Shown: in pieces, positions 7,738 to 16,253 of the stretch | Numbering within the stretch: the stretch's first letter is position 1 | Layout: the number at the start of each line of letters is the position of its first letter | NCBI GenBank assembly: GCA_024640365.1 | Contig: JAHEFE010000018.1 | Location: 1-52,717, forward strand | From: Woeseiaceae bacterium | GTDB taxonomy: Bacteria; Pseudomonadota; Gammaproteobacteria; Steroidobacterales; Woeseiaceae | Length of the DNA stretch: 52,717 nt | Direction: 5' to 3' | Position numbers and translations under genes: made by a program | Notes under the pieces: model-generated | Databases searched by the model: none | Told to the model about the DNA's origin: nothing | The model's input: the letters and a program-made list of their open reading frames with translations, nothing else

Positions 7738-10549
7738 AACTCTCCGCCTTCTCCGCTTTGGCATAACGACCTGGGACCATTTTGGCCAGTCGTTCGTAAC
7801 TGCTCGCTACCCACTCGTCATAGACGCCAGCCATCGCGCGCGAGGCGTTTGCCTCGAACATCGTGATCGCCTGCTCTTCAAACGGGTAGGCCTGCTCTTC
7901 AAGCAGTATTTCGTATTGATCCAGTTCTTCTGCATCGAGACCGCCCGGCCGCTCTGATGCCATCAGGTCTGCACTCAACTGGTAGTAAAGTTCGCCGATT
8001 CGATAAGTCGACACCGTCGTAATTTCGGCTACGCCGTAGCCGGCGGCCTTGTTGTATGACGCCAGCGCCGATTGCATCTGCGTCTTTTTGAGTTTCAGAC
8101 TTGCGACCAGCGGCGCATTCAACTTTATGGCCGCGAACGCAACGCGTTGTTCCTCTGCTTTCTCAAGTACAGCGCGAGCGGCGAGGGTCTTGCTGCGATC
8201 GGTACGTTTTGCGCCGGCACCTGCATCGGCCGCCACAATTGATTCGAGCCAGTTGTGACGATCGGTGAGGTCATGCATTTCACCGGCGAGATCGGCAAGC
8301 TTCTGGCGCACTTCCAGCGCTTCGGCAAACGGATCCGGATATTGATTCAGGAACTGTTTATAGACGCGGCGCGCCGTCGCAGTATTGGCGCTTTCTTCAT
8401 ACAGGTTGGCGGCGGTCCAAAGCGCTTCACGACGAACGTCTGCCGACGCAGATTCAAGTGTCGCGACCTGCTCAAATTCTTGCGCGGCCTTGATCGACTG
8501 CCCGGATTCTTGATACGCCAGCGCCAGTTTAGTGGTCACGTCGTCGCTGAATTTGTGCTGCGGGTAACGCTTGCGGAAACGATTAAGCACGTCGATGGCA
8601 TCGTCCCAGCGTTGCTCAGACATCAATAGTGCCGCTGCATCGTAAACGGCATTCGGTCCAATAGTCGCAGCGGGAGCAACCGCCGTCACCCGCAAGTAAT
8701 CGCGCACCGCAGCATCGATATCGCCATCTTTCTGAGAAGCTTCTGCCTGTCGATACACAGAAGCGGCAATACGTTCATCCAACTCGGCACCAGCCAATAC
8801 TTTAGAGCCGCCAAATGTTCGCAGCTCCGTATAGGCGATTTCCGCCTGCTCGTAATCGCCGAGATCAAAATTGGCATGGCCAACTACGGTCCAGGCAACA
8901 GTGCGCAGTTGTGGGGTCGCCGACAAATCACGAGCAAGAACCTGCTTGGCCACTTCAATGGCCTTTTCTTTCTGGCCCGCGGCGAAATACGACTCTGCCG
9001 CATCGCTCAATACCGGTGATGATTGTGGATGCAATGGAAATGACGTTGCAAATCGCAATGACCGCTCCAGTTGCTGACTGTCCCAGTTTTGTTTGACCGC
9101 AGCACTCAGCGTTGCCGAATGGGCGCGCGATGCTAACAAGCCCGCGTAGCCAGCTTCCGGCGCCTGCTCGTAGCCGGGATAGTCGTAGGCAGCGCGTTCA
9201 TAGAACTCGGTTGCGGCAACAAAGTCTTTCGACTCCATGAGAATTTCGCCTAACAGGAAGCTGCGCTTGGCAGAGTCCGGATCGGTTGGGAAGTACTCAA
9301 GAAACATGCGATACCAGCCGGCGGCTCGTGCGTATGTTTCCGGCGCATGCGTTTTCTGTGCTTCTGCGTGATCATGTAAAGCAAGGTCACTGAGGTTGCT
9401 TTTCAGGGATGCAATAACGTCAGGCCGCTCGTTCACCTCATGAAATGCCCAATATTCAGTTTGCAGCCCATATGTTTCGACATAGGCCTGCTTGGCCTCA
9501 AGGACCAGGCTAGGAAACCTGCCGTCCCGGTAAGCATCAATCGCCAACGTTGAGACTTCGGGTGAAAAATAACCATACGGCTCACGCTCGACATACGCCA
9601 GATAGGTATCGGCAGCGTCCAGGTACCGATCTTTTTCACGATATAAAGCACCAAGGCGCGTATACAGTAAATAGGTCGAGTCGGCCGTTTTGCGCTTATC
9701 CAAAAAGCGATTAATACTGGCCGCGCCGTCAAGATAGGAGAACGTCAGGCTTATTATCCGCAGCGTGTCATCCACAAGCTCGCGATCCGGACGGCTCATA
9801 CCATCAAGCAATTCACGGTCGTTCATTGCTGCCGCATTACTGGCAGCCGCTGCCGCCAATCGTAGATTCAACAAATCCATAAAAGTGTTAATACTTTGTT
9901 CGTATTCGGCCTGCTTGAACTGCGCCCAACCATTTTTGTAAAGAGCTTGTTGATAAAACGGTGACCCATCACCGACTTTCACTACAGCAGCGAACGCCTG
10001 CCCCGCGCCGTAATAGTCCTTGCGCACGAAATAAATCTCACCCCGTCGAAACTGGCTTTCGGCGAGATAGGTGCTTTGCGGATACTCGCGCACCAGTCGA
10101 TCCAGCGTCGTCAGCGCCTTGTCTGCATTACCGGCACTTTCATAGGCACGTGACAATTGATACAAAACTTTGTCGGCCCGCTCGAAACCAACTTGTCGCT
10201 CCAGTAACTCCTCGTAGATACGAATGGCGTCGAGGTGATAAGCCATCGACTCCTGGTACTCGGCGTTATCGATATTTTCGGACTCGCCAACTTCAAGACT
10301 CAGATCACCCAAACGGCGCAACGCCTCCGTCTTCATGGCCGGGTCCACATCCGGTAAATCCAGGTATTTCTTGTATTCCTCGAGTGCCACGCGCCGGTCG
10401 GTGGGTCGGGTTACTTCGAGGGGAATCTCAACGGCACGGCTCTGCAGCGAACCAATCGTCACTTCGTCGCCCGAATTTTCGGCATGCACGCCAGCGAACG
10501 CCCAGAGGCATCCCAATGCAATCAGTGTAGTGGTTTTTTGCGTAGCCAT
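7718..10549 (-). CDS. Large periplasmic TPR protein (943 residues)
   Basis: A signal peptide ending at about V-H-A before E-N-S (residue 23) is followed by an almost entirely helical protein built of repeated TPR-like units from about residue 60 to 780 (for example A-D-K-V-L-Y-Q-L-S-R-A-Y-E-S-A-G-N; A-L-Y-K-N-G-W-A-Q-F-K). Repeat units of the Q-F-R-R-G-E-I-Y-F type occur in YbgF/BamD-like proteins. It is likely a periplasmic scaffold of the Agl/Glt-like complex. It starts 12 bp after the 620-residue TPR gene. The individual biochemical role is unknown. Confidence 0.85.
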   Translation of the reverse strand: MATQKTTTLIALGCLWAFAGVHAENSGDEVTIGSLQSRAVEIPLEVTRPTDRRVALEEYKKYLDLPDVDPAMKTEALRRLGDLSLEVGESENIDNAEYQESMAYHLDAIRIYEELLERQVGFERADKVLYQLSRAYESAGNADKALTTLDRLVREYPQSTYLAESQFRRGEIYFVRKDYYGAGQAFAAVVKVGDGSPFYQQALYKNGWAQFKQAEYEQSINTFMDLLNLRLAAAAASNAAAMNDRELLDGMSRPDRELVDDTLRIISLTFSYLDGAASINRFLDKRKTADSTYLLYTRLGALYREKDRYLDAADTYLAYVEREPYGYFSPEVSTLAIDAYRDGRFPSLVLEAKQAYVETYGLQTEYWAFHEVNERPDVIASLKSNLSDLALHDHAEAQKTHAPETYARAAGWYRMFLEYFPTDPDSAKRSFLLGEILMESKDFVAATEFYERAAYDYPGYEQAPEAGYAGLLASRAHSATLSAAVKQNWDSQQLERSLRFATSFPLHPQSSPVLSDAAESYFAAGQKEKAIEVAKQVLARDLSATPQLRTVAWTVVGHANFDLGDYEQAEIAYTELRTFGGSKVLAGAELDERIAASVYRQAEASQKDGDIDAAVRDYLRVTAVAPAATIGPNAVYDAAALLMSEQRWDDAIDVLNRFRKRYPQHKFSDDVTTKLALAYQESGQSIKAAQEFEQVATLESASADVRREALWTAANLYEESANTATARRVYKQFLNQYPDPFAEALEVRQKLADLAGEMHDLTDRHNWLESIVAADAGAGAKRTDRSKTLAARAVLEKAEEQRVAFAAIKLNAPLVASLKLKKTQMQSALASYNKAAGYGVAEITTVSTYRIGELYYQLSADLMASERPGGLDAEELDQYEILLEEQAYPFEEQAITMFEANASRAMAGVYDEWVASSYERLAKMVPGRYAKAEKAESYVSELY

Positions 10550-10561
10550 AATAGGAGCCGC

Positions 10562-12421
10562 CTAACGGTTCTGTGCCGCCATGCGGTCATAAACAGCTGC
10601 CAGCGCAAACCTCGCCTGCGCACGATACGTCCGAACGCGCTCGCGTTGGGCTACTAACTCCTTCGTTGCCAAGTCACTCAGATATTGCGAGTACTCCACC
10701 ATAGCGACCGAGAGCCGCGCCTGAAGAGTGTCAATGTTGGATTCAAGTTCATTGATGCGGTTATCGAAGCCGCTTATCGTGCCGGGAAGCGCTGCCGTTG
10801 CCTGCTCTATTTCGGCGAACTGATCGGCGGCCTGCTGCAAGTCTTTCGCCAACTCTTGATTCGCTTTTTCCTGGCGCCATAAGCGAACGCGAAACTCTTT
10901 GTCCATATTCCACAAGAGCACACCTTTGAGGATTCGCTGTTTGTCCTGCAATTCAGCTGTGCCCTCGTCGCTCCAGGAAGCAGAGTGCTCCATTGCCGCC
11001 AAACGTTGCCACTGTTTTTGCTCTGCAGCGGGTGCAACCGCAACAACATCTCTGTTAGCTCGAGCCTCTGCCGTGCGCTGTACATTCTGTTCTTGCTGGG
11101 CCTGCATAGCAGGCAGATCAAACTGAGCAAGACTCTCTTCCATCACCGGCAGGCGCTCCGCGTATGCTAATTCGCGAGTCGCGAGCATGTTTCTGTAAGC
11201 AGAGAGCTTGATGCGCCAATCGGTGAGATGTTTGTTCAACGCGGCCAAATCACGATAGCTTTTCAGGCCCTCGTGAAAGGCATGATCAGCAATAGCGAAA
11301 TACAGATAACGAGTACGCTCGTCATCCGGCACACGATCCAGCTGCCAGTACCAGCCACCCGTGGAATCGGGCTCTTTGTCGATCAGGTGATTAATGAGCT
11401 TTCCGTTATTGGCATCTACCAGTGCGTTGTCCAGGCGCGCGAGTTGAGCACTGTATATATCCAAAGCGCGCGCGTAGTTTTCGGCGGCCATGGGATCTGC
11501 ACCGAGTTGTGCATAAGCGTAGGGAACTGCAAGCAATGACTCTTGAACCGCGCTATCCAGCAAGTCGCGACGACTCAACTCCAGCCACGCGCCAAGCGCG
11601 GAACGATATTGCTTACCAGCCGAATCCGCCCAGCCGACCCCTAGCAGTGCTTTGTTGGAAAACGGTCCGTTCAAGCGCACGCGCTGTAATACCGGTTTTG
11701 CATCTCCTTCCAACTGCGCCTGCAAATAAGAGAAGCCCAGCGCCACGTTCGCCTGGTCCCGCAGACTACGCATTTCTTCATCGTCGGCACTCATCGTGCC
11801 AACGCGATCGAGCAACGCTGCGCCCGACTCAAGCTGCCCCATCCGCACCAGTGCCACGCCTGTGTTGTAGTTGGCGTATGCCGTCCAGGTCTCGTCGCCT
11901 TTCCAGTTGTTCAATAGGGCAACGGCATCGGCAAAACGACCACTATCGATAAAGAGGCGCGCCTGCAAGTTGTAGCGCTCCGCTTCCAACTCTGGCGGGA
12001 GCGGGGCAGTAATGTTTTCAAAGGCCTGTTGAGCCTCGTCAAGGTGGCCACGCTGGTAACGTACTTTGGCGAGGTAGAACCAGGTGCGATTGCGAACTGA
12101 GACATCGTTTGTGGTGTTCAGAAGTCGCTCGAAAATCTTGCCGGCTTCTTCATGTTGTCCCCAGGACAGCAACAAGCCACCCTGCAACAATTCCGCATCG
12201 TCCTGATGATGTTCAACTCGATGCTGACTACGTGCCGTTACCAGATGGGTCAGCGCTGTAAACTGGTCTTGCTGATAGAAATGAAACAGCACTTCGCCGT
12301 ATTGCGGATCCTGCACCACGAAACCATCCAGCCCGTCCGCCTTCGCAATACAGACGGGTGCCATCAAAATCGCCAGTGTGGCGACGAGGCTAGAAAGACG
12401 ATGGGTGGCGGGTCGCAACAT
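10562..12421 (-). CDS. Periplasmic TPR/coiled-coil protein
   Basis: A 619-residue protein. The ATG at 12421 lies just after the stop of the preceding gene; a TTG one codon earlier is less likely. The signal peptide ends near C-I-A-K-A-D. Residues about 50-330 carry TPR-like helices (R-N-R-T-W-F-Y-L-A-K-V-R-Y-Q-R-G-H-L-D-E-A). The C-terminal 250 residues are rich in Gln, Glu and Ala with heptad patterns (Q-E-Q-N-V-Q-R-T-A-E-A-R; I-N-E-L-E-S-N-I-D-T-L-Q-A-R-L) that predict a long coiled coil. It is probably a structural periplasmic part of the same machine. Confidence 0.83.
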   Translation of the reverse strand: MLRPATHRLSSLVATLAILMAPVCIAKADGLDGFVVQDPQYGEVLFHFYQQDQFTALTHLVTARSQHRVEHHQDDAELLQGGLLLSWGQHEEAGKIFERLLNTTNDVSVRNRTWFYLAKVRYQRGHLDEAQQAFENITAPLPPELEAERYNLQARLFIDSGRFADAVALLNNWKGDETWTAYANYNTGVALVRMGQLESGAALLDRVGTMSADDEEMRSLRDQANVALGFSYLQAQLEGDAKPVLQRVRLNGPFSNKALLGVGWADSAGKQYRSALGAWLELSRRDLLDSAVQESLLAVPYAYAQLGADPMAAENYARALDIYSAQLARLDNALVDANNGKLINHLIDKEPDSTGGWYWQLDRVPDDERTRYLYFAIADHAFHEGLKSYRDLAALNKHLTDWRIKLSAYRNMLATRELAYAERLPVMEESLAQFDLPAMQAQQEQNVQRTAEARANRDVVAVAPAAEQKQWQRLAAMEHSASWSDEGTAELQDKQRILKGVLLWNMDKEFRVRLWRQEKANQELAKDLQQAADQFAEIEQATAALPGTISGFDNRINELESNIDTLQARLSVAMVEYSQYLSDLATKELVAQRERVRTYRAQARFALAAVYDRMAAQNR

Positions 12422-12424
12422 CAA

Positions 12425-12961
12425 TCATTCCCACTCGCGCACAACAAACTCTGGTTGCAACTGTTTTTCGCGATCAGAAATTTTAAGTTCTACATACTTG
12501 GAACCGATATTTTTATTGATCACCAATGTCGCGCCGCGCCGATAGTCACGCTCGTGGGGTCCCTGCCCCGTGAACACGGCAACCAACTCATGCTCGCCAA
12601 CCTTCAGGTTACCAACATAAAGCTGCTGCACGCCGCCACGCAGCAGCGCCTTGAGCTCCCGTTCGGTATACAAATAATTGCTGACGTTCTTGCCATCAAC
12701 GCTAAGCTCAACCGAGTCCAGTGCGAAATATTCGCCGACATCCATAGAAACAAATACCGCTACCTGTGTGTTGGACGGATAAAGCAACTCTTCCTCAAGC
12801 ACGAACAGGTCTCGATTCAGCTCGAGAACCGACTTTTTGAGCGCTTGTGACTCCTGGTCCAGAGCGGCGAGCTCGGTCGCCGAATCTGCGAGCGCAGCCT
12901 GTGCTGTCAACCCCAGCAACAGGACCAAAAATAAACTGCGAATTTTTGCTTTCAACTTCAC
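12425..12961 (-). CDS. Conserved secreted coiled-coil protein of the Agl/Glt-like operon
   Basis: A 178-residue protein with a signal peptide (hydrophobic about 9-24, cleavage near A-L-A before D-S). A short coiled coil (about 26-60, L-D-Q-E-S-Q-A-L-K-K-S-V) precedes a beta-rich domain with Q-V-A-V-F-V-S-M-D and V-G-E-H-E-L-V-A-V-F. I know no assigned function. The last codon abuts the next TPR gene, so both are translated as a pair. It is likely a periplasmic adaptor of the complex. Confidence 0.75.
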   Translation of the reverse strand: MKLKAKIRSLFLVLLLGLTAQAALADSATELAALDQESQALKKSVLELNRDLFVLEEELLYPSNTQVAVFVSMDVGEYFALDSVELSVDGKNVSNYLYTERELKALLRGGVQQLYVGNLKVGEHELVAVFTGQGPHERDYRRGATLVINKNIGSKYVELKISDREKQLQPEFVVREWE

Positions 12962-12986
12962 GTCAATCTCTCCATGGGCGCAACAT

Positions 12987-13490
12987 CTAGTCCGCCAACA
13001 AACGGTCCAGCTTTGCGCTTATCTGCGCACCGCTGTCACCGCGAAAACCTTTGTTCTCAAAACGCACTGTGCCTTCTCGATCAATCAACAGGATCAGTGG
13101 CAGTCGATTCAAATCGTACAGCCGGCTTACCGACTGATCGGTATCCAGCAAAACAGGAAAAGTCAGACCCAGCTCTTTAGCAACGTTCTCGGCGGATTTT
13201 GAGTTGCCATCGATATCGACACTGATCACTTGCAAACCATCCACCGCGTGCAACCGGAATAACTCCTCAAGCAAGGGCATGGACTGGCGACACCGGGTAC
13301 AACGTTCAGAGCTAAAGCTCAGCAAGACTATGTCACTACGGAATTCGCTCAAACGTAATGTGTGGCCATCAATGCCACGCAAAGCAAAGTCGGGTGCGGG
13401 CGCATCGACGAAATCTGACGACGAAGCGGTGTTCATCATCAGGAAAGCGAAGAAAATCGCATACGATATTTGTAACAGTGCTTTTCGCAT
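12987..13490 (-). CDS. TlpA/AhpC-type thioredoxin-like protein (CTRC)
   Basis: A 167-residue exported protein. The signal peptide runs to about residue 25. A thioredoxin-like fold follows with D-F-A-L-R-G-I-D-G near the start, the redox motif C64-T-R-C67 and the cis-Pro region N-R-L-P-L. The usual Trp before the first Cys is replaced (S-S-E-R-C), which separates it from the WCAPC protein at 16254-16757. It is the first gene after the cyclic-di-GMP riboswitch and lies 25 bp before the rest of the Agl/Glt-like operon. It may keep cysteines reduced in an exported partner; the substrate is unknown. GGAG lies 12 nt before the ATG. Confidence 0.88.
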   Translation of the reverse strand: MRKALLQISYAIFFAFLMMNTASSSDFVDAPAPDFALRGIDGHTLRLSEFRSDIVLLSFSSERCTRCRQSMPLLEELFRLHAVDGLQVISVDIDGNSKSAENVAKELGLTFPVLLDTDQSVSRLYDLNRLPLILLIDREGTVRFENKGFRGDSGAQISAKLDRLLAD

Positions 13491-13579
13491 TGTCGCGCCG
13501 TACTCCGTTTCGACAGTCGAACTGTCGGTTTGCTATTTAGCCGTTGGGCAACGGTCTTTGGCGCGAACGCATGCTTGTG

Positions 13580-13668
13580 AGCGGCCCCGCTGTCTTACTT
13601 CACCTCGTGAGGTTCGGTTTAGACCGGTAGCTTTGCGTCCCCGCCTTTCGACAGGTTTGCCCTTGTTC
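13580..13668 (-). ncRNA. Cyclic-di-GMP-I riboswitch (GEMM-I aptamer)
   Basis: Read on the minus strand the segment matches the GEMM-I consensus in order: A-A-G-G-GCAAACC (box at 13654-13660), a wobble-tolerant stem closed by a GAAA tetraloop (13646-13649, CCTGTC-GAAA-GGCGGG), the invariant GACGCAAAGC (13630-13639), then ACCGGTCTAAACC and a second hairpin ending in AGACAGCGGGG. The Vibrio cholerae Vc2 aptamer has the same boxes (GGGCAAACC, CGAAAG, GGGACGCAAAGCC, CCTAAACC, AGCGGGG). The aptamer ends about 90 nt before the ATG of the thioredoxin-like gene. No U-tract terminator lies between them; two small hairpins (CCGTT-GCCC-AACGG and CGACAG-TTCGA-CTGTCG) precede the Shine-Dalgarno, so control of translation seems more likely than of termination. 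The direction (on or off) cannot be read. Confidence 0.92.
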
Positions 13669-13682
13669 AATTGCAATTTATT

Positions 13683-13764
13683 GATGCTGGCGCCGCTTTA
13701 CGGCGGGGCAGCATCTTGCGGGTTTACCCTATCAGGGAACCCTCCGGTAACCTGTGATGCAGGT
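13683..13764 (-). other. Three consecutive hairpins upstream of the riboswitch
   Basis: Between the apbE stop and the aptamer lie three adjacent palindromes: ACCTG-TGATG-CAGGT (13750-13764), GGGTT ... CCCT-atc-AGGG ... AACCC (13720-13742) and GATGCTG ... CAGCATC with an inner GC stem (13683-13715). None ends in a U-tract. They could end the apbE transcript by another route, be part of the leader, or be an independent structured RNA. The promoter for the riboswitch transcript is not obvious here. Confidence 0.5.
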
Positions 13765-13824
13765 CACTGTTCTGCCAGATTATGGAAAACACCCCGGAAA
13801 TAAGCAACCGGCTGGGAAGCCCGA

Positions 13825-14802
13825 TCATTCCGGCGCAAGTCCGTCCGAGTAATAGAAGTTATCGTCGGTTACAAATAGGGCCTCGTAGCCAGGAAAACGC
13901 TTCAGTACCTCCATCCCATCTTTCGGCCCGAGCACGAACAAGCTCGTTGACAACCCGTCCGTCATCGTTGCATCTGGTCCTATAACGCTAACGCTGCGCA
14001 CGCCTTCAACGGGTCGCCCGTCTGATGGTCGCAGAATATGGTGATAGCGCTTGCCATCCTCGATGAAAAATCGCTCGTAATCGCCGGAAGTGGATATCGC
14101 TTCATCCTCCAGGGGAATGCGGGTAAATATTCCATCGCGCTTGTCGGGATCACGGACGCCGACAATCCAGGGCTTGTCGATGCGATCACCGAGAATTCGA
14201 GTATCTCCGCCAGCCGTTGCCAGCGCATGCTTGATGCCCGCGGCGCGTAACAAGCTAATGACCCTTTCCACTGAGTAGCCCTTGGCAATGCCACCGAGAT
14301 TGATTCGAACGCCGGGCGACTTGAAGGAAATGGTCTGCGTGGCAGCATCGAGAACTATTTGGTGGTAATCAATATTTTTTAGCTCAGCAGCGATCTGGGC
14401 GGCATCTGGGTGTTTACCCGCTCGAAAATCATATAGCTGGCCGACGCTATCGTAACTGATATCGAATGCACCATTGGTCTCTGCCGACAGCTCGAGGGCT
14501 ATTTGCAGCAGGCCGAACAGTTCGGCGGAAATCGGTTGCGGCTCCGCGTATGCCTTGTCATTAACCCGGCTCATCTCAGACGTTGGCATATAGGTGCTCA
14601 TGAGAGCCTCAATACGATCCAACTCGGCCATCGATTGCTCGATGAGCTCGTCAGCAGTGGCCTTGTTTTCCGTCCACAGCTGCACCTCGACGCGGGTGCC
14701 CATTTTCTCCTGTTCCTGAGCAAACCACTCAGCCTGTACCAAACCGGGCGACAGCAACAGAAGAATTAATGGTAAAAAAAGAATAGTGACTAGTTTTCGC
14801 AA
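13825..14802 (-). CDS. apbE: FAD:protein FMN transferase
   Basis: A 325-residue exported protein with a signal peptide ending V-Q-A before E-W. ApbE transfers FMN from FAD to a Thr/Ser of extracytoplasmic flavoproteins. Family marks are M-G-T-R-V-E-V near the start, S-R-V-N-D, G-A-F-D-I-S, the F-K-S-P-G-V-R-I-N-L-G-G-I-A-K-G-Y block, A-T-A-G-G-D-T-R, H-H-I-L-R-P and the Mg-binding T-D-G-L-S-T-S-L-F. It is last in a run with DUF3570, DUF4266 and TlpA genes, an association seen in many proteobacteria, where it is thought to modify a partner in the same locus. Confidence 0.95.
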   Translation of the reverse strand: MRKLVTILFLPLILLLLSPGLVQAEWFAQEQEKMGTRVEVQLWTENKATADELIEQSMAELDRIEALMSTYMPTSEMSRVNDKAYAEPQPISAELFGLLQIALELSAETNGAFDISYDSVGQLYDFRAGKHPDAAQIAAELKNIDYHQIVLDAATQTISFKSPGVRINLGGIAKGYSVERVISLLRAAGIKHALATAGGDTRILGDRIDKPWIVGVRDPDKRDGIFTRIPLEDEAISTSGDYERFFIEDGKRYHHILRPSDGRPVEGVRSVSVIGPDATMTDGLSTSLFVLGPKDGMEVLKRFPGYEALFVTDDNFYYSDGLAPE

Positions 14803-14868
14803 CGCGTCGAGCCCTCAAGATCCAACATCAACACCAACCATTAGCACTCTGTTCAGATTGGCGAAATC

Positions 14869-16011
14869 TCAGAACCAGAATGACACAAATAACTGAGCCA
14901 CTCCCGCATTGAAGTCATAAAATGGCTCTTCGCCTACGGCCGCACCACTCAGGACATTACGGAAGTCGTCGTAATTAAAAAGTATGTAGTTGTAGCTGAA
15001 ATTGAGCGTGCCCCGCTCCAGGAATTTCCATCTATCGACATTGAAGTCATAGGAAACGTCGAGCTTTAGGCTGTGGTCATTAAAGGTACTGATTTCCTTG
15101 TCGCGGCCGAGGAAATTCTGCGCATCTACGTAGGGAAACAGATCGCTATAGAAATCAGCCGCAGTTTGCGAGTAATAGCGATAGCTCGCGTCAAATATCC
15201 ATTTCTTGCGATAAATATACGTGTAGCCAAACTTGGCATTCCAGGCATCGATACCCCAGCTGTCGCCATAGCGCCGGGCATTCGCGTAAACAACCGAGCC
15301 TTCACCGAGAAAATAGCGCCCGCCCAGGGAAACGCCCGCACTCGTGCGCGTCGCTGGATAAATCTCCGCTTGCCACAAATAGCCCTGACCACCTGGAGAT
15401 TCGTAACGGACCTGGCGGTACGGATTGTTCAAATAACCTTCATCCGTAATTGCCTCGAAATCCAGATTCATCGCAAAGTTCTTGGTGACGACCTGGGAAA
15501 CTCCCAGACGATACATACGCCTGTCTGCTTCGCGGTAAAAATCCGGGTCCGTTATCTGGCCAATTTCATCCGAACCCTGGGCGTATCCCAGGCTGATCGC
15601 TGTCAGTCCACCGAACACTTCCTGGCGTATACCGAAAGTGGCCGTTTTGGCTTTGAAGTCGTTCTCGTCACTCTTCGTGATACCTGCGCTCAAAATAGTA
15701 TCGCCGAGAAGGTAGTCCGCCCCGACAGAAACCTCGGTACGTTTTTCCTTGTAGGGACTCGCGTAACTGAGTACATCAATCGATGCGCTGCTTATGGAAT
15801 CAACGTAGTAATTCGCGGTGAGCGAAAGATCTTTGGTGACTTTTTTACGCACCAACAAAGAAGGCCCGGAAACCGTTATGCCGCCACCGTCATAGGAGTG
15901 GTACAGAAGATCAGCCCGATCTTCCGGCAGGACCTGAGCCAAACTTGTGTGCATCACTGCCGTGCACACCAGCGCTACGCATAACGATTTGAATATCATC
16001 CGGCACGTCAT
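14869..16011 (-). CDS. DUF3570 outer-membrane beta-barrel protein
   Basis: A 380-residue protein with a signal peptide ending near S-L-A-Q. Nearly the whole mature chain consists of alternating beta-strands with many Tyr and aromatic turns (F-D-A-S-Y-R-Y-Y-S-Q; L-N-F-S-Y-N-Y-I-L-F-N-Y) and ends in F-V-S-F-W-F, a typical outer-membrane barrel terminus. It fits DUF3570. The gene starts 2 bp after the DUF4266 stop. Its role is not known; a channel or anchor for the redox proteins encoded around it is a possibility. Confidence 0.87.
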   Translation of the reverse strand: MTCRMIFKSLCVALVCTAVMHTSLAQVLPEDRADLLYHSYDGGGITVSGPSLLVRKKVTKDLSLTANYYVDSISSASIDVLSYASPYKEKRTEVSVGADYLLGDTILSAGITKSDENDFKAKTATFGIRQEVFGGLTAISLGYAQGSDEIGQITDPDFYREADRRMYRLGVSQVVTKNFAMNLDFEAITDEGYLNNPYRQVRYESPGGQGYLWQAEIYPATRTSAGVSLGGRYFLGEGSVVYANARRYGDSWGIDAWNAKFGYTYIYRKKWIFDASYRYYSQTAADFYSDLFPYVDAQNFLGRDKEISTFNDHSLKLDVSYDFNVDRWKFLERGTLNFSYNYILFNYDDFRNVLSGAAVGEEPFYDFNAGVAQLFVSFWF

Positions 16012-16013
16012 GA

Positions 16014-16244
16014 CTAATTACACCCGCAGCCGGCGCCTGCGCTGCCAGAGGCTCCGCGAGCGCCTTCACGAGCTTCGTACACATGATTCACGTAAGAGTC
16101 AGAAACAGGATTGCGATCAGTTTTCATTTCTTCGGTAGCAAGATTGGCGCGCTCATAAGGCTTAACCCAGGGCTCGATACTCGCGCACCCGGAAGCCTGC
16201 AAGAGCAGCACAACTATTAGCAACATTCTGATGAATATTTTCAT
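16014..16244 (-). CDS. DUF4266 small lipoprotein
   Basis: A 76-residue lipoprotein with lipobox A-S-G-C (Cys20). The mature peptide contains the family's P-W-V-K-P-Y-E-R-A-N-L-A and H-V-Y-E-A-R-E-G-A-R-G-A-S-G blocks and ends in the Gly/Cys tail G-C-G-C-N. The invariant tail with two cysteines next to a TlpA thioredoxin gene suggests a disulfide, metal or cofactor site; this is inference. No member has a known function to me. Confidence 0.9.
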   Translation of the reverse strand: MKIFIRMLLIVVLLLQASGCASIEPWVKPYERANLATEEMKTDRNPVSDSYVNHVYEAREGARGASGSAGAGCGCN

Positions 16245-16253
16245 TGGCCCGGC

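Noticed and set aside
13505..13555. Intrinsic terminator as riboswitch expression platform
   Set aside because: The hairpins present are short and not followed by U-tracts.
15073..15984. Long plus-strand open frame opposite the DUF3570 gene
   Set aside because: The minus-strand frame has a signal peptide, barrel pattern and operon context; the other is a by-product of codon bias.
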